DNA of 64,000 bases, taken from positions 1,674,001-1,738,000 of the forward strand of contig NZ_CP033092.2 of NCBI RefSeq assembly GCF_003697165.2, given 5' to 3'. Made by a program: the position numbers and the translations under genes. The DNA comes from Escherichia coli DSM 30083 = JCM 1649 = ATCC 11775. GTDB taxonomy: Bacteria; Pseudomonadota; Gammaproteobacteria; Enterobacterales; Enterobacteriaceae. The notes beneath the pieces were generated by a model that made no database searches, was not told the DNA's origin, and saw only the letters and a list, made by a program, of their open reading frames with translations. The stretch's first letter is position 1. Each line of letters opens with the position of its first letter. Positions 36,385 through 45,778 of the stretch are shown here, in pieces.

Positions 36385-39057
36385 CTACAGCAAGCTCTTG
36401 ACATAACTGTCAATGTCGCTGATGTATTTTTCTATTCCTGGAACATCCTTCTCACGAATCAGATGTTCCAGCGTTTCACATAACTGCTTGCCGGGTACCA
36501 GATTTAGCATGGCAAATACGCCTTTAAGACGATGAGCCGTTTGGGCTAACGCAGCAAAGTCACTGGTTGCTGCTTCAGTATATAGCCTCTTAACATCATC
36601 CGGTACTGTGTCTACAAAGAGCGCATAATAGCCGCTGGCATGGAGTTGCGCATTTTCATCTCCGCCCAGAGGCGATTCTGTCACCTCTTCCTGCGCCAGT
36701 TGCACTTCAATTAATTGTAAGACCGCTTCCTGCATAGCGTTGCTCATATTGAAATTGACGCACAATTGACCAGGCCCAATTTCCCGTACGCCAGACTCAT
36801 CATCGCTTAAAAGCAAGCCAGAGGCAGTAAGATTAGACGGATTATCCGTTAAAAAGATATCATAATCTTGACTAATTAATCTTTCATCGGGTGTGATACA
36901 GGTTGCACCCCAATTTTCTAACTGGCGAGTGACAATATTCCGAATTTCTGCCGAAGTAACATCCACCATTACGCAGACATCATCCAGTAATCGCTCTTCT
37001 TCCTCTTCAACTTCCGGGTCAGTTGCGAGCATTTTGATATGCACAGAGTAGCGTGTACCAAGCCCATCCCGCGTTTTGATGTTTAAATGACCGCCCAGTT
37101 TACGCGCCAGTTGATCGCTCAGCCAGAATGCCAGCGGGTCCGCCTTGCCATAGCGATCGTTTTGGGTCTGGTTGATAAACGGGAAGTGCAAATTATCCAT
37201 TTCATGAATGCTTACGCCTTCTCCAGTGTCCAGAATGCGGAACGTCAGGCGGTCTTCGGAGGACTCATCCTGATCAACCTCAAGGGTGATTTTTCCTAAT
37301 TGCGTTGAGGTCACGGCATATTGCATCAGTAGCAGCAAAATACGTCGTAAGGCATCGCGATCGCCGCGGCGCATATCGTGTGCTTTCAGATGATTGTTAA
37401 TCAGCAGTTGCAGACCTTTACGCTTGATGGCAGGCAACACTGAAGGCACTACTTCATCAATTAAATCCTGCACGGAGAACAGCTCCGTCTCACTTTTCCA
37501 GCTATCGTCCGCAAGCATGTTCGCTAACTGTATTTCATCGACCAGCCGCACCAGCACATCTGCCTGATTCGCCAGTTGTTTGCCTTCCGGGGCGTTGAGT
37601 TTAGCCGCGCTCTCCGCCAGGGACTGTGCGGGTTCTTTCAGCGCATCGCCAATGTTTTTCATAAAGGTCATCCGCCCCTGCTGGTTTTTCTCATACAGAC
37701 GCTGCGCCTGCTTGAGTTTCTTGTTTACCAGCACTTCGCGATCCTGATCGCGAATAATGAAAATTTGTGTGCGCGGCGCAACCTGGCTGCGGAACATGCG
37801 GATCTCATACAGCTCGTTATTGATCGTCGCCTGAATAATCCCCTGATGCTGCTCCGCCATGGTAGTGATGTTTTGCAGATTCAAATGCGGCAGCAAATGA
37901 TCGGCAATTTTGTTACTTATGACCGTGCGGTTCGATTCCTGATCGTGCACCAGCAGGCCGAGCGGCAGCAATGAGACTATCTCTTCATTAATTGCCCGTA
38001 AAATGCGCAATTCGTTATTGACCGCCGTGCTGGGGACGCTTTCTGTACTGCGGCTGGAGAAATGGCGGAATGTGGTATAGCCAAATAACGCCAGCGCCAG
38101 CAAACCGATGTTCAGCAGCAGTGGCAGCAGAATGTTTTGCAACGTATCCAGCAGTAAGGTGCCGTAAGGAACCTGCCAGACCAGGCGCATATCGGTAGAG
38201 TTGAGTGCCGAGGAGATTTCAATCTTCGTACTGTTAAAGTGGATACTGACGCTATCCGTCCCTTCTTTCTCATTTTCATTGTTTCCCGTTGCCGTCGCGT
38301 CTGGCTCAAGGCGGAAACTGTCCAGCGGCATACCCGGTGGGATCAAATCATTAATCGGCAGATCAAAAGCCACGACCGTTGCCAGATGTCCCGGCTGGTT
38401 GAACGTGGTACGCAAGGTAAAGTAATGACCGTTCTGCCAGGCCAGGCGGCGCATGTTAGAAAAACTTTCGCGTTCATCGAGGGCGTTGGCCTGTTGTAAC
38501 ATCTCTGCACGACGTGAATCAACAATGTCGCTGACGGTCGATTCTTTAAATCCGGAGGTGAGATCTTTGAGAGGCAGGGTTGAGATCAGCACCAGACTGT
38601 TATCCTGACCATTCAGGTAATACATCGACCACGGTACATTTTCTGCGCCCCACAATGTGTCCAGATAGGTGGACATCCGTTGAGTCATCTCAAGCGTTGA
38701 GTTGTCGTGAGAGCCAAAGATTAACGCTTCCGTTTTGCGGCGTGGTTTCTCCAGATAGTAGACATCCTGTTTCAGTCGCGTCTCTTGTAAACCTTCGCCG
38801 GAGGAGGGGGAGGTCGTCGCGGCAATGTTGTCGTAGATCTGCCAGGTCACGTAACGCCAGGTATCGACGCGCTTTTGGATTGCGTGGGTAATGTCGACAA
38901 TCTGGTAACTTTTATCTTTCAGCCAGGCGTTAACGGCGCTTTGTACCATTACACCCATCGTCACCAGTAACACAATGATCAACAGTAAAAAGAAGCGGGT
39001 AATGCTCCCCGGTAGGAGTGAAAAGCGGGTCGTGGCCGTTGTCTCTTTCTGACGCAT
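36385..39057 (-). CDS. rcsD: Phosphotransfer protein RcsD
   Basis: An 890-residue inner-membrane intermediate of the Rcs relay. It has two membrane helices (about 20-42 and 307-330) around a periplasmic domain and a kinase-like region that lacks a functional H-box. The C-terminal HPt domain carries the phosphorylated His in AQTAHRLKGVFAMLNL (about residue 842). It passes phosphate between RcsC and RcsB and is co-transcribed with rcsB. The length equals K-12 RcsD. Confidence 0.97.
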   Translation of the reverse strand: MRQKETTATTRFSLLPGSITRFFLLLIIVLLVTMGVMVQSAVNAWLKDKSYQIVDITHAIQKRVDTWRYVTWQIYDNIAATTSPSSGEGLQETRLKQDVYYLEKPRRKTEALIFGSHDNSTLEMTQRMSTYLDTLWGAENVPWSMYYLNGQDNSLVLISTLPLKDLTSGFKESTVSDIVDSRRAEMLQQANALDERESFSNMRRLAWQNGHYFTLRTTFNQPGHLATVVAFDLPINDLIPPGMPLDSFRLEPDATATGNNENEKEGTDSVSIHFNSTKIEISSALNSTDMRLVWQVPYGTLLLDTLQNILLPLLLNIGLLALALFGYTTFRHFSSRSTESVPSTAVNNELRILRAINEEIVSLLPLGLLVHDQESNRTVISNKIADHLLPHLNLQNITTMAEQHQGIIQATINNELYEIRMFRSQVAPRTQIFIIRDQDREVLVNKKLKQAQRLYEKNQQGRMTFMKNIGDALKEPAQSLAESAAKLNAPEGKQLANQADVLVRLVDEIQLANMLADDSWKSETELFSVQDLIDEVVPSVLPAIKRKGLQLLINNHLKAHDMRRGDRDALRRILLLLMQYAVTSTQLGKITLEVDQDESSEDRLTFRILDTGEGVSIHEMDNLHFPFINQTQNDRYGKADPLAFWLSDQLARKLGGHLNIKTRDGLGTRYSVHIKMLATDPEVEEEEERLLDDVCVMVDVTSAEIRNIVTRQLENWGATCITPDERLISQDYDIFLTDNPSNLTASGLLLSDDESGVREIGPGQLCVNFNMSNAMQEAVLQLIEVQLAQEEVTESPLGGDENAQLHASGYYALFVDTVPDDVKRLYTEAATSDFAALAQTAHRLKGVFAMLNLVPGKQLCETLEHLIREKDVPGIEKYISDIDSYVKSLL

Positions 39058-39368
39058 TCGTGTTTATGACCTGTTAAAACTTCGCGAAGTGATAGGGCAG
39101 TATAAAGGGTACAGTGTGAAATTCCAGACTCTTACCTGATTGATGATTCTCTATTCTCCAGTGATATTTATCATCCTGCATTGGGTGAAATAGATGTACA
39201 AGCGCCATTTTGCTGTACAAATAACCTACAAAAAGCCCAACGAAATTAATTGCAAATAAACGAAGATTGCTGGAAATTATGTCTATGTTAATTATTTGTG
39301 AAATAGTTAACAAGCGTTATAGTTTTTCTGTGGTAGCACAGAATAATGAAAAGTGTGTAAAGAAGGGT
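39058..39368. other. Intergenic region rcsD-micF
   Basis: About 310 bp of AT-rich sequence between the rcsD start and the 3' end of micF. It should hold the rcsDB promoter (minus strand), but I cannot assign unambiguous -35/-10 boxes. No ORF with a good ribosome site is seen; the 79-codon leftward frame here looks like chance. Confidence 0.5.
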
Positions 39369-39461
39369 AAAAAAAACCGGATGCGAGGCATCCGGTTGAA
39401 ATAGGGGTAAACAGACATTCAGAAATGAATGACGGTAATAAATAAAGTTAATGATGATAGC
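39369..39461 (-). ncRNA. micF: MicF antisense small RNA
   Basis: A 93-nt sRNA divergent from ompC. The 5' end GCTATCATCATTAACTTT is the known ompF-mRNA pairing region, and the 3' end is a Rho-independent hairpin (ACCGGATGCC/GGCATCCGGT arms) followed by eight U. The sequence agrees with E. coli MicF almost base for base as I recall it. It represses ompF translation with Hfq and is activated by OmpR, SoxS, MarA and Rob. Confidence 0.95.
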
Positions 39462-39795
39462 GGAAGATATTCTAGTTGCGAGTGAAGGTTTTGTTTTGAC
39501 ATTCAGTGCTGTCAAATAATTAAGAATAAGTTATTGATTTTAACCTTGAATTAATATTGCTTGATGTTAGGTGCTTATTTGGTCATTCCGCAATAATCTT
39601 AAAAAGTTCCCTTTCATTTACATTCTGAAACATCTATAGCGATAAATGAAACATCTTAAAAGTTTTAGTATCATATTCGTGTTGGATTATTCTGCATTTT
39701 TGGGGAGAATGGACTTGCCGACTGATTAATGAGGGTTAATCAGTATGCAGTGGCATAAAAAAGCAAATAAAGGCATATAACAGAGGGTTAATAAC
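39462..39795. promoter_or_regulatory. ompC / micF divergent control region with OmpR sites
   Basis: The 334 bp between micF and ompC contain no gene. OmpR boxes are recognisable upstream of ompC: ATTTACATTCTGAAACATC (about 39616-39634), GCGATAAATGAAACATCTT (39639-39657) and AAGTTTTAGTATCATATTC (39660-39678), i.e. three tandem direct sites. A G-run and GAGGGTTAAT leader lead to the ompC start. These sites serve osmolarity-dependent activation of ompC and micF. Confidence 0.8.
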
Positions 39796-40887
39796 ATGAA
39801 AGTTAAAGTACTGTCCCTCCTGGTCCCAGCTCTGCTGGTAGCAGGCGCAGCAAACGCTGCTGAAGTTTACAACAAAGACGGCAACAAATTAGATCTGTAC
39901 GGTAAAGTAGACGGCCTGCACTATTTCTCTGACGACAAGTCTGTAGATGGCGACCAGACCTACATGCGTCTTGGCTTCAAAGGTGAAACTCAGGTTACTG
40001 ACCAGCTGACCGGTTACGGCCAGTGGGAATATCAGATCCAGGGCAACAGCGCTGAAAACGAAAACAACTCCTGGACCCGTGTGGCATTCGCAGGTCTGAA
40101 ATTCCAGGATGTGGGTTCTTTCGACTACGGTCGTAACTACGGCGTTGTTTATGACGTAACTTCCTGGACCGACGTACTGCCAGAATTCGGTGGCGACACT
40201 TACGGTTCTGACAACTTCATGCAGCAGCGTGGTAACGGCTTCGCGACCTACCGTAACACCGACTTCTTCGGTCTGGTTGACGGCCTGAACTTTGCTGTTC
40301 AGTACCAGGGTAAAAACGGTAGCGTAAGCGGCGAAGGCATGACCAACAACGGTCGTGGTGCTCTGCGTCAGAACGGCGACGGCGTTGGCGGATCTATCAC
40401 TTATGATTACGAAGGCTTCGGTATCGGTGGTGCGATCTCCAGCTCCAAACGTACTGACGATCAGAACAGCCCGCTGTACATCGGTAACGGCGACCGTGCT
40501 GAAACCTACACTGGTGGTCTGAAATACGACGCTAACAACATCTACCTGGCTGCTCAGTACACCCAGACCTACAACGCAACTCGCGTAGGTTCCCTGGGTT
40601 GGGCGAACAAAGCACAGAACTTCGAAGCTGTTGCTCAGTACCAGTTCGACTTCGGTCTGCGTCCGTCCCTGGCTTACCTGCAGTCTAAAGGTAAAAACCT
40701 GGGTCGTGGCTACGACGACGAAGATATCCTGAAATATGTTGATGTTGGTGCGACCTACTACTTCAACAAAAACATGTCCACCTACGTTGACTACAAAATC
40801 AACCTGCTGGACGACAACCAGTTCACTCGTGACGCTGGCATCAACACTGATAACATCGTAGCTCTGGGCCTGGTTTACCAGTTCTAA
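39796..40887 (+). CDS. ompC: Outer-membrane porin OmpC
   Basis: A 363-residue trimeric general porin with a 21-residue signal peptide (cleaved after AANA, mature AEVYNKDG). It has 16 amphipathic strands, ending in the obligatory C-terminal Phe (LGLVYQF). The constriction loop L3 has PEFGGD at 129-134. K-12 OmpC is 367 residues; by memory the four-residue difference lies in loop L4 (GKNGSVSGEGMTNNGRG, about 172-188), with other changes near 220-230 (loop L5). These are surface loops used by phages and antibodies. A strong terminator follows. Confidence 0.98.
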   Translation: MKVKVLSLLVPALLVAGAANAAEVYNKDGNKLDLYGKVDGLHYFSDDKSVDGDQTYMRLGFKGETQVTDQLTGYGQWEYQIQGNSAENENNSWTRVAFAGLKFQDVGSFDYGRNYGVVYDVTSWTDVLPEFGGDTYGSDNFMQQRGNGFATYRNTDFFGLVDGLNFAVQYQGKNGSVSGEGMTNNGRGALRQNGDGVGGSITYDYEGFGIGGAISSSKRTDDQNSPLYIGNGDRAETYTGGLKYDANNIYLAAQYTQTYNATRVGSLGWANKAQNFEAVAQYQFDFGLRPSLAYLQSKGKNLGRGYDDEDILKYVDVGATYYFNKNMSTYVDYKINLLDDNQFTRDAGINTDNIVALGLVYQF

Positions 40888-40905
40888 TCTCGATTGATAT
40901 CGAAC

Positions 40906-40928
40906 AAAGGGCCTGCGGGCCCTTTTTT
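40906..40928 (+). terminator. ompC intrinsic terminator
   Basis: A GC-rich 8-bp stem AAAGGGCC/GGCCCTTT with TGCG tetraloop, followed by T residues, 18 bp after the ompC stop. Confidence 0.92.
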
Positions 40929-40998
40929 CATTGTTTTCAGCGTACAAACACAGTTTTTTGGTGTACTCTTGCGACCGTTCGCATGAGGATAATCACGT

Positions 40999-42054
40999 AT
41001 GGAAATAAGCTTTACCCGCGTGGCACTGCTGGCTGCCGCGCTCTTCTTTGTTGGTTGCGATCAAAAACCACAACCCGCCAAAACCCACGCTACTGAAGTT
41101 ACCGTTCTTGAAGGCAAAACTATGGGTACCTTCTGGCGTGCCAGCATCCCGGGCATTGACGCCAAACGCAGTGCCGAACTTAAAGAAAAGATTCAGACCC
41201 AACTGGACGCTGACGATCAGCTGCTTTCGACCTATAAAAAAGATTCCGCGCTGATGCGCTTTAACGACTCGCAAAGTTTGTCGCCGTGGCCGGTAAGTGA
41301 AGCGATGGCCGATATCGTCACTACCTCGCTGCGCATTGGCGCGAAGACCGATGGCGCGATGGATATAACCGTCGGGCCGCTGGTGAATCTGTGGGGCTTT
41401 GGTCCGGAACAACAACCGGTTCAAATTCCGAGCCAGGAACAGATCGATGCGATGAAAGCCAAAACCGGCTTACAGCACCTGACGGTGATTAATCAGTCCC
41501 ACCAGCAATATCTGCAAAAAGACCTGCCGGATTTATATGTCGATCTCTCTACCGTCGGTGAAGGTTATGCGGCGGATCACCTGGCACGCTTGATGGAGCA
41601 GGAAGGGATTTCCCGCTATCTGGTATCGGTGGGCGGCGCGCTGAACAGCCGTGGTATGAACGGTGCAGGCCAGCCGTGGCGGGTAGCGATTCAAAAGCCA
41701 ACCGATAAAGAAAACGCGGTTCAGGCCGTGGTGGATATCAACGGTCATGGGATTAGTACCTCTGGCAGCTACCGTAACTATTACGAACTGGACGGCAAAC
41801 GTCTTTCTCATGTTATCGATCCGCAAACCGGGCGTCCTATCGAACACAATCTGGTATCCGTGACGGTGATTGCCCCGACGGCGCTGGAGGCCGATGCCTG
41901 GGATACTGGCTTAATGGTGCTCGGGCCGGAGAAAGCCAAAGAGGTTGTTCGCCGGGAAGGGCTGGCGGTTTATATGATCACCAAAGAGGGCGATAGCTTT
42001 AAAACCTGGATGTCGCCGCAGTTTAAAAGCTTCCTTATCAGCGAAAAAAATTAA
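40999..42054 (+). CDS. apbE: FAD:protein FMN transferase ApbE, lipoprotein
   Basis: A 351-residue periplasmic lipoprotein. The lipobox AALFFVGC puts the lipidated cysteine at residue 20. It transfers FMN from FAD to a threonine of target proteins such as Rnf and Nqr subunits, with Mg2+. Typical ApbE stretches are GKTMGTFWRASI, DGAMDITVGPLVNLWGFG, VDLSTVGEGYAADHLA and LEADAWDTGLMVLG. A single gene with its own upstream spacing after the ompC terminator. The ada promoter overlaps its end. Confidence 0.97.
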   Translation: MEISFTRVALLAAALFFVGCDQKPQPAKTHATEVTVLEGKTMGTFWRASIPGIDAKRSAELKEKIQTQLDADDQLLSTYKKDSALMRFNDSQSLSPWPVSEAMADIVTTSLRIGAKTDGAMDITVGPLVNLWGFGPEQQPVQIPSQEQIDAMKAKTGLQHLTVINQSHQQYLQKDLPDLYVDLSTVGEGYAADHLARLMEQEGISRYLVSVGGALNSRGMNGAGQPWRVAIQKPTDKENAVQAVVDINGHGISTSGSYRNYYELDGKRLSHVIDPQTGRPIEHNLVSVTVIAPTALEADAWDTGLMVLGPEKAKEVVRREGLAVYMITKEGDSFKTWMSPQFKSFLISEKN

Positions 42055-42060
42055 AGCGCA
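42053..42060 (+). promoter_or_regulatory. Ada box upstream of ada-alkB
   Basis: AAAGCGCA, the methyl-Ada operator, overlaps the apbE stop codon and lies 68 bp upstream of the ada ATG, the expected distance for activation of the ada-alkB promoter after Cys38 methylation. Confidence 0.88.
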
Positions 42061-42127
42061 AGATTGTTGGTTTTTGTGCGATGGTGACCGGGCAGACTAA
42101 AGGCTATCCTTAACCAGGGAGCTGATT

Positions 42128-43192
42128 ATGAAATACGCCACATGCTTAACTGACGATCAACGCTGGCAATCTGTCTTAGCCCGCGACTCGAATGCCGACG
42201 GCGAATTCGTTTTCGCCGTGCGCACCACGGGTATCTTTTGCCGTCCGTCTTGCCGAGCCAGACATGCCTTGCGGGAAAATGTCTCCTTCTACGCAAATGC
42301 CAGCGAGGCGCTTGCCGCTGGCTTTCGTCCCTGCAAACGTTGTCAGCCAGACAAAGCCAATCCCCTGCAACATCGCCTTGATAAAATTACCCACGCCTGC
42401 CGACTTCTGGAACAGGAAACGCCTGTAACGCTGGAAGCCTTAGCCGACCAGGTGGCGATGAGTCCATTTCATTTGCATCGGTTGTTTAAAGCGACTACCG
42501 GAATGACGCCTAAAGCCTGGCAACAGGCCTGGCGCGCTCGCCGTTTGCGCGAATTGCTGGCGAAAGGGGTGAGCGTGACTACATCTATTCTTAACGCCGG
42601 ATTCCCCGACAGCAGCAGTTACTACCGCAAAGCCGACGAAACGCTGGGCATGACGGCTAAACAATTCCGTCACGGTGGCGAAAATCTGGCGGTGCGTTAC
42701 GCGCTGGCTGATTGTGAGCTGGGCCGTTGCCTGGTGGCAGAAAGTGAGCGGGGGATTTGCGCGATATTACTGGGCGATGATGACGCGACACTAATCAGCG
42801 AGTTACAGCAGATGTTTCCCGCTGCCGACAGCGCGCTTGCTGATCTTACGTTTCAGCAACATGTGCGTGAAGTGATCGCCAGCCTCAATCAACGCGATAC
42901 GCCGCTGACGTTACCGCTGGACATTCGCGGCACTGCTTTTCAGCAACAAGTCTGGCAGGCACTGCGCACGATACCTTGCGGTGAAACCGTCAGTTATCAG
43001 CAACTGGCTAATGCCATCGGCAAACCGAAAGCGGTACGGGCCGTTGCCAGTGCCTGTGCCGCCAACAAGCTGGCTATCGTTATACCTTGTCATCGGGTGG
43101 TCCGTGGTGATGGCACTCTTTCCGGTTACCGCTGGGGCGTGTCGCGCAAAGCGCAACTGCTGCGCCGCGAAGCTGAAAATGAGGAAAGGTAA
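42128..43192 (+). CDS. ada: Adaptive-response regulator and methyltransferase Ada
   Basis: A 354-residue bifunctional protein. The N-terminal zinc domain has Cys38, Cys42, Cys69 and Cys72; Cys38 accepts methyl groups from phosphotriesters and turns Ada into an activator. An AraC-type DNA-binding domain follows (about 85-180). The C-terminal O6-methylguanine methyltransferase domain has the acceptor cysteine in VIPCHRVV. Both active cysteines are intact. It is in an operon with alkB. Confidence 0.98.
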   Translation: MKYATCLTDDQRWQSVLARDSNADGEFVFAVRTTGIFCRPSCRARHALRENVSFYANASEALAAGFRPCKRCQPDKANPLQHRLDKITHACRLLEQETPVTLEALADQVAMSPFHLHRLFKATTGMTPKAWQQAWRARRLRELLAKGVSVTTSILNAGFPDSSSYYRKADETLGMTAKQFRHGGENLAVRYALADCELGRCLVAESERGICAILLGDDDATLISELQQMFPAADSALADLTFQQHVREVIASLNQRDTPLTLPLDIRGTAFQQQVWQALRTIPCGETVSYQQLANAIGKPKAVRAVASACAANKLAIVIPCHRVVRGDGTLSGYRWGVSRKAQLLRREAENEER

Positions 43193-43842
43193 TGTTGGAT
43201 CTGTTTGCTGATGCTGAACCGTGGCAAGAACCACTGGCGGCTGGAGCAGTGATTTTGCACCGTTTTGCTTTTAACGCTGCGGAGCAACTGATCCGCGATA
43301 TTAATGACGTTGCCAGCCAGTCGCCGTTTCGCCAGATGGTCACTCCAGGCGGATATACCATGTCGGTGGCGATGACCAACTGTGGGCATCTGGGCTGGAC
43401 GACCCATCGGCAAGGTTATCTCTATTCGCCCATTGATCCGCAAACAAATAAACCGTGGCCCGCCATGCCGCAGAGTTTTCATCATTTATGTCAACGTGCG
43501 GCTACGGCGGCGGGCTATCCAGATTTCCAGCCAGATGCCTGTTTGATCAACCGCTACGTTCCTGGCGCGAAACTGTCGCTGCATCAGGATAAAGACGAAC
43601 CGGATCTGCGCGCGCCAATTGTTTCTGTTTCTCTGGGCTTACCCGCGATTTTTCAATTTGGCGGCCTGAAACGAAATGATCCGCTCAAACGTTTGTTGTT
43701 GGAACATGGCGATGTGGTGGTATGGGGGGGTGAGTCGCGGCTGTTTTATCATGGCATTCAACCGTTGAAAGTGGGGGGTCATCCACTCACCACCGACTGC
43801 CGCTACAACCTGACATTCCGTCAGGCAGGTAAAAAAGAATAA
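43192..43842 (+). CDS. alkB: AlkB, Fe(II)/2-oxoglutarate-dependent DNA demethylase
   Basis: A 216-residue dioxygenase that removes 1-methyladenine and 3-methylcytosine lesions by oxidative demethylation. The iron ligands are His131, Asp133 (SLHQDKDEP) and His187 (FYHGIQP). The 2-oxoglutarate arginines lie in DCRYNLTFRQ near the C-terminus. The ATG overlaps the ada TAA by one base, so the two are translationally coupled and induced together by alkylation. Confidence 0.98.
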   Translation: MLDLFADAEPWQEPLAAGAVILHRFAFNAAEQLIRDINDVASQSPFRQMVTPGGYTMSVAMTNCGHLGWTTHRQGYLYSPIDPQTNKPWPAMPQSFHHLCQRAATAAGYPDFQPDACLINRYVPGAKLSLHQDKDEPDLRAPIVSVSLGLPAIFQFGGLKRNDPLKRLLLEHGDVVVWGGESRLFYHGIQPLKVGGHPLTTDCRYNLTFRQAGKKE

Positions 43843-43917
43843 AAATAAGAATTATTATTGCTGTGCGCACGAAGATGTTTAAACTGCGGGCTGTAATTCA
43901 TTGTCCGGGTTTTCTGC

Positions 43918-45561
43918 ATGGAACTTCTTGTACTTGTCTGGCGGCAGTATCGCTGGCCATTTATCAGTGTGATGGCGCTAAGCCTCGCCAGTGCGGCATT
44001 AGGCATTGGCTTAATTGCTTTTATCAATCAGCGCCTTATCAAAACGGCGGATACCAGTCTACTGGTGTTGCCGGAGTTTCTGGGATTATTGCTGCTGTTG
44101 ATGGCAGTCACTCTCGGATCGCAACTGGCGCTCACCACTTTGGGGCATCACTTCGTTTACCGACTGCGTAGTGAATTTATCAAGCGGATTCTGGATACCC
44201 ATGTCGAGCGCATTGAACAACTTGGTAGCGCCTCGTTGCTGGCGGGGTTAACCAGCGATGTGCGCAATATCACCATTGCTTTTGTGCGTCTGCCGGAACT
44301 GGTGCAGGGGATCATTCTCACTATCGGTTCAGCGGCGTATTTGTGGATGCTGTCGGGCAAAATGTTGCTGGTAACGGCTATCTGGATGGCAGTCACCATC
44401 TGGGGTGGTTTTATACTGGTGGCGCGGGTGTACAAACATATGGCGACCCTGCGTGAAACTGAAGATAAGCTGTACACGGATTTTCAAACCGTACTCGAAG
44501 GGCGCAAAGAGCTGACTCTGAACCGTGAACGCGCCGAGTATGTGTTTAACAACCTCTACATTCCTGATGCGCAAGAGTATCGCCATCATATTATCCGCGC
44601 AGACACCTTCCATCTTAGTGCCGTGAACTGGTCAAACATCATGATGCTGGGCGCAATCGGCCTGGTGTTCTGGATGGCGAACAGTCTCGGTTGGGCTGAT
44701 ACCAACGTTGCCGCGACCTATTCGTTGACGCTGTTATTCCTGCGTACGCCGCTGCTTTCGGCGGTTGGCGCATTACCGACGCTGCTGACGGCGCAGGTGG
44801 CGTTTAACAAGCTGAACAAATTCGCGCTCACACCTTTCAAAGCAGAGTTTCCACGCCCGCAGGCGTTTCCCAACTGGCAAACGCTGGAGCTGCGTAATGT
44901 GACGTTTAGCTATCAGGATAACGCGTTTTCCGTTGGGCCGATTAACCTCACCATTAAACGTGGCGAGCTGCTGTTTCTGATTGGTGGCAACGGTAGTGGA
45001 AAATCGACGCTGGCGATGTTGCTGACGGGCTTGTACCAGCCACAAAATGGCGAAATCTTGCTGGATGGCAAACCTGTCAGCGGCGAACAACCGGAAGATT
45101 ATCGAAAACTGTTTTCGGCAGTGTTTACCGATGTCTGGCTGTTTGATCAACTGCTGGGGCCGGAGGGGCAACCCGCTAACCCGCAACTGGTTGAGAAGTG
45201 GCTGGCGCAGCTGAAAATTGCTCATAAGCTTGAGTTAAGCAACGGGCGTATTGTTAACCTGAAGTTATCAAAAGGGCAGAAAAAACGCGTGGCGCTGTTG
45301 CTGGCGCTGGCAGAAGAACGCGATATTATCCTGCTGGATGAATGGGCGGCGGATCAGGATCCACACTTCCGTCGTGAGTTTTATCAGGTGCTGCTGCCGC
45401 TGATGCAGGAGATGGGTAAAACTATTTTCGCCATCAGTCATGATGATCATTACTTTATCCACGCCGACCGCCTGCTGGAAATGCGCAACGGGCAACTTAG
45501 CGAGCTGACAGGCGAAGAGCGCGATGCTGCTTCGCGTGATGCCGTTGCCCGGACGGCATAA
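43918..45561 (+). CDS. yojI: ABC exporter YojI (microcin J25 efflux)
   Basis: A 547-residue fused ABC half-transporter: six membrane helices in residues 1-300, then an ATPase domain with Walker A GGNGSGKST, a signature-like LKLSKGQKKR and Walker B IILLDEWAADQD. In E. coli YojI exports the peptide microcin J25 together with TolC. It resembles cyclic-peptide (SyrD/PvdE-type) exporters. It follows alkB by 75 bp and is followed by a strong hairpin. Confidence 0.96.
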   Translation: MELLVLVWRQYRWPFISVMALSLASAALGIGLIAFINQRLIKTADTSLLVLPEFLGLLLLLMAVTLGSQLALTTLGHHFVYRLRSEFIKRILDTHVERIEQLGSASLLAGLTSDVRNITIAFVRLPELVQGIILTIGSAAYLWMLSGKMLLVTAIWMAVTIWGGFILVARVYKHMATLRETEDKLYTDFQTVLEGRKELTLNRERAEYVFNNLYIPDAQEYRHHIIRADTFHLSAVNWSNIMMLGAIGLVFWMANSLGWADTNVAATYSLTLLFLRTPLLSAVGALPTLLTAQVAFNKLNKFALTPFKAEFPRPQAFPNWQTLELRNVTFSYQDNAFSVGPINLTIKRGELLFLIGGNGSGKSTLAMLLTGLYQPQNGEILLDGKPVSGEQPEDYRKLFSAVFTDVWLFDQLLGPEGQPANPQLVEKWLAQLKIAHKLELSNGRIVNLKLSKGQKKRVALLLALAEERDIILLDEWAADQDPHFRREFYQVLLPLMQEMGKTIFAISHDDHYFIHADRLLEMRNGQLSELTGEERDAASRDAVARTA

Positions 45562-45573
45562 TATTACGACGCT

Positions 45574-45600
45574 GACCTGGCGGACTGCTGCCGCCAGGTC
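45574..45600 (+). terminator. Hairpin downstream of yojI
   Basis: A perfect 10-bp GC-rich inverted repeat GACCTGGCGG/CCGCCAGGTC with a 7-base loop, 12 bp after the yojI stop. It lacks a proper T run, so it may stabilise the 3' end rather than terminate efficiently. Confidence 0.6.
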
Positions 45601-45778
45601 AATATTCTAAAAATACCTTCGTTTCTAATAACCCTATAATTAATCAATGAAATTATAATGTTTCTAAAATTAGAATATAATTTATAAACATTATTTAAAT
45701 GTTGTTACTTAAGTGTTACCGTTGATGCCGCGCAAATCTCACCTGCAATAAAGCGACTAAAAGTAAGGCATTAACAAG

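Noticed and set aside
36385..39057. RcsD as a second active histidine kinase
   Set aside because: The kinase-like region lacks an H-box; only the C-terminal HPt histidine is present, as is normal for RcsD.
39889..40947. 352-codon leftward ORF opposite ompC
   Set aside because: A codon-bias shadow of a highly expressed gene; it runs across the ompC terminator and has no ribosome site or known motif.
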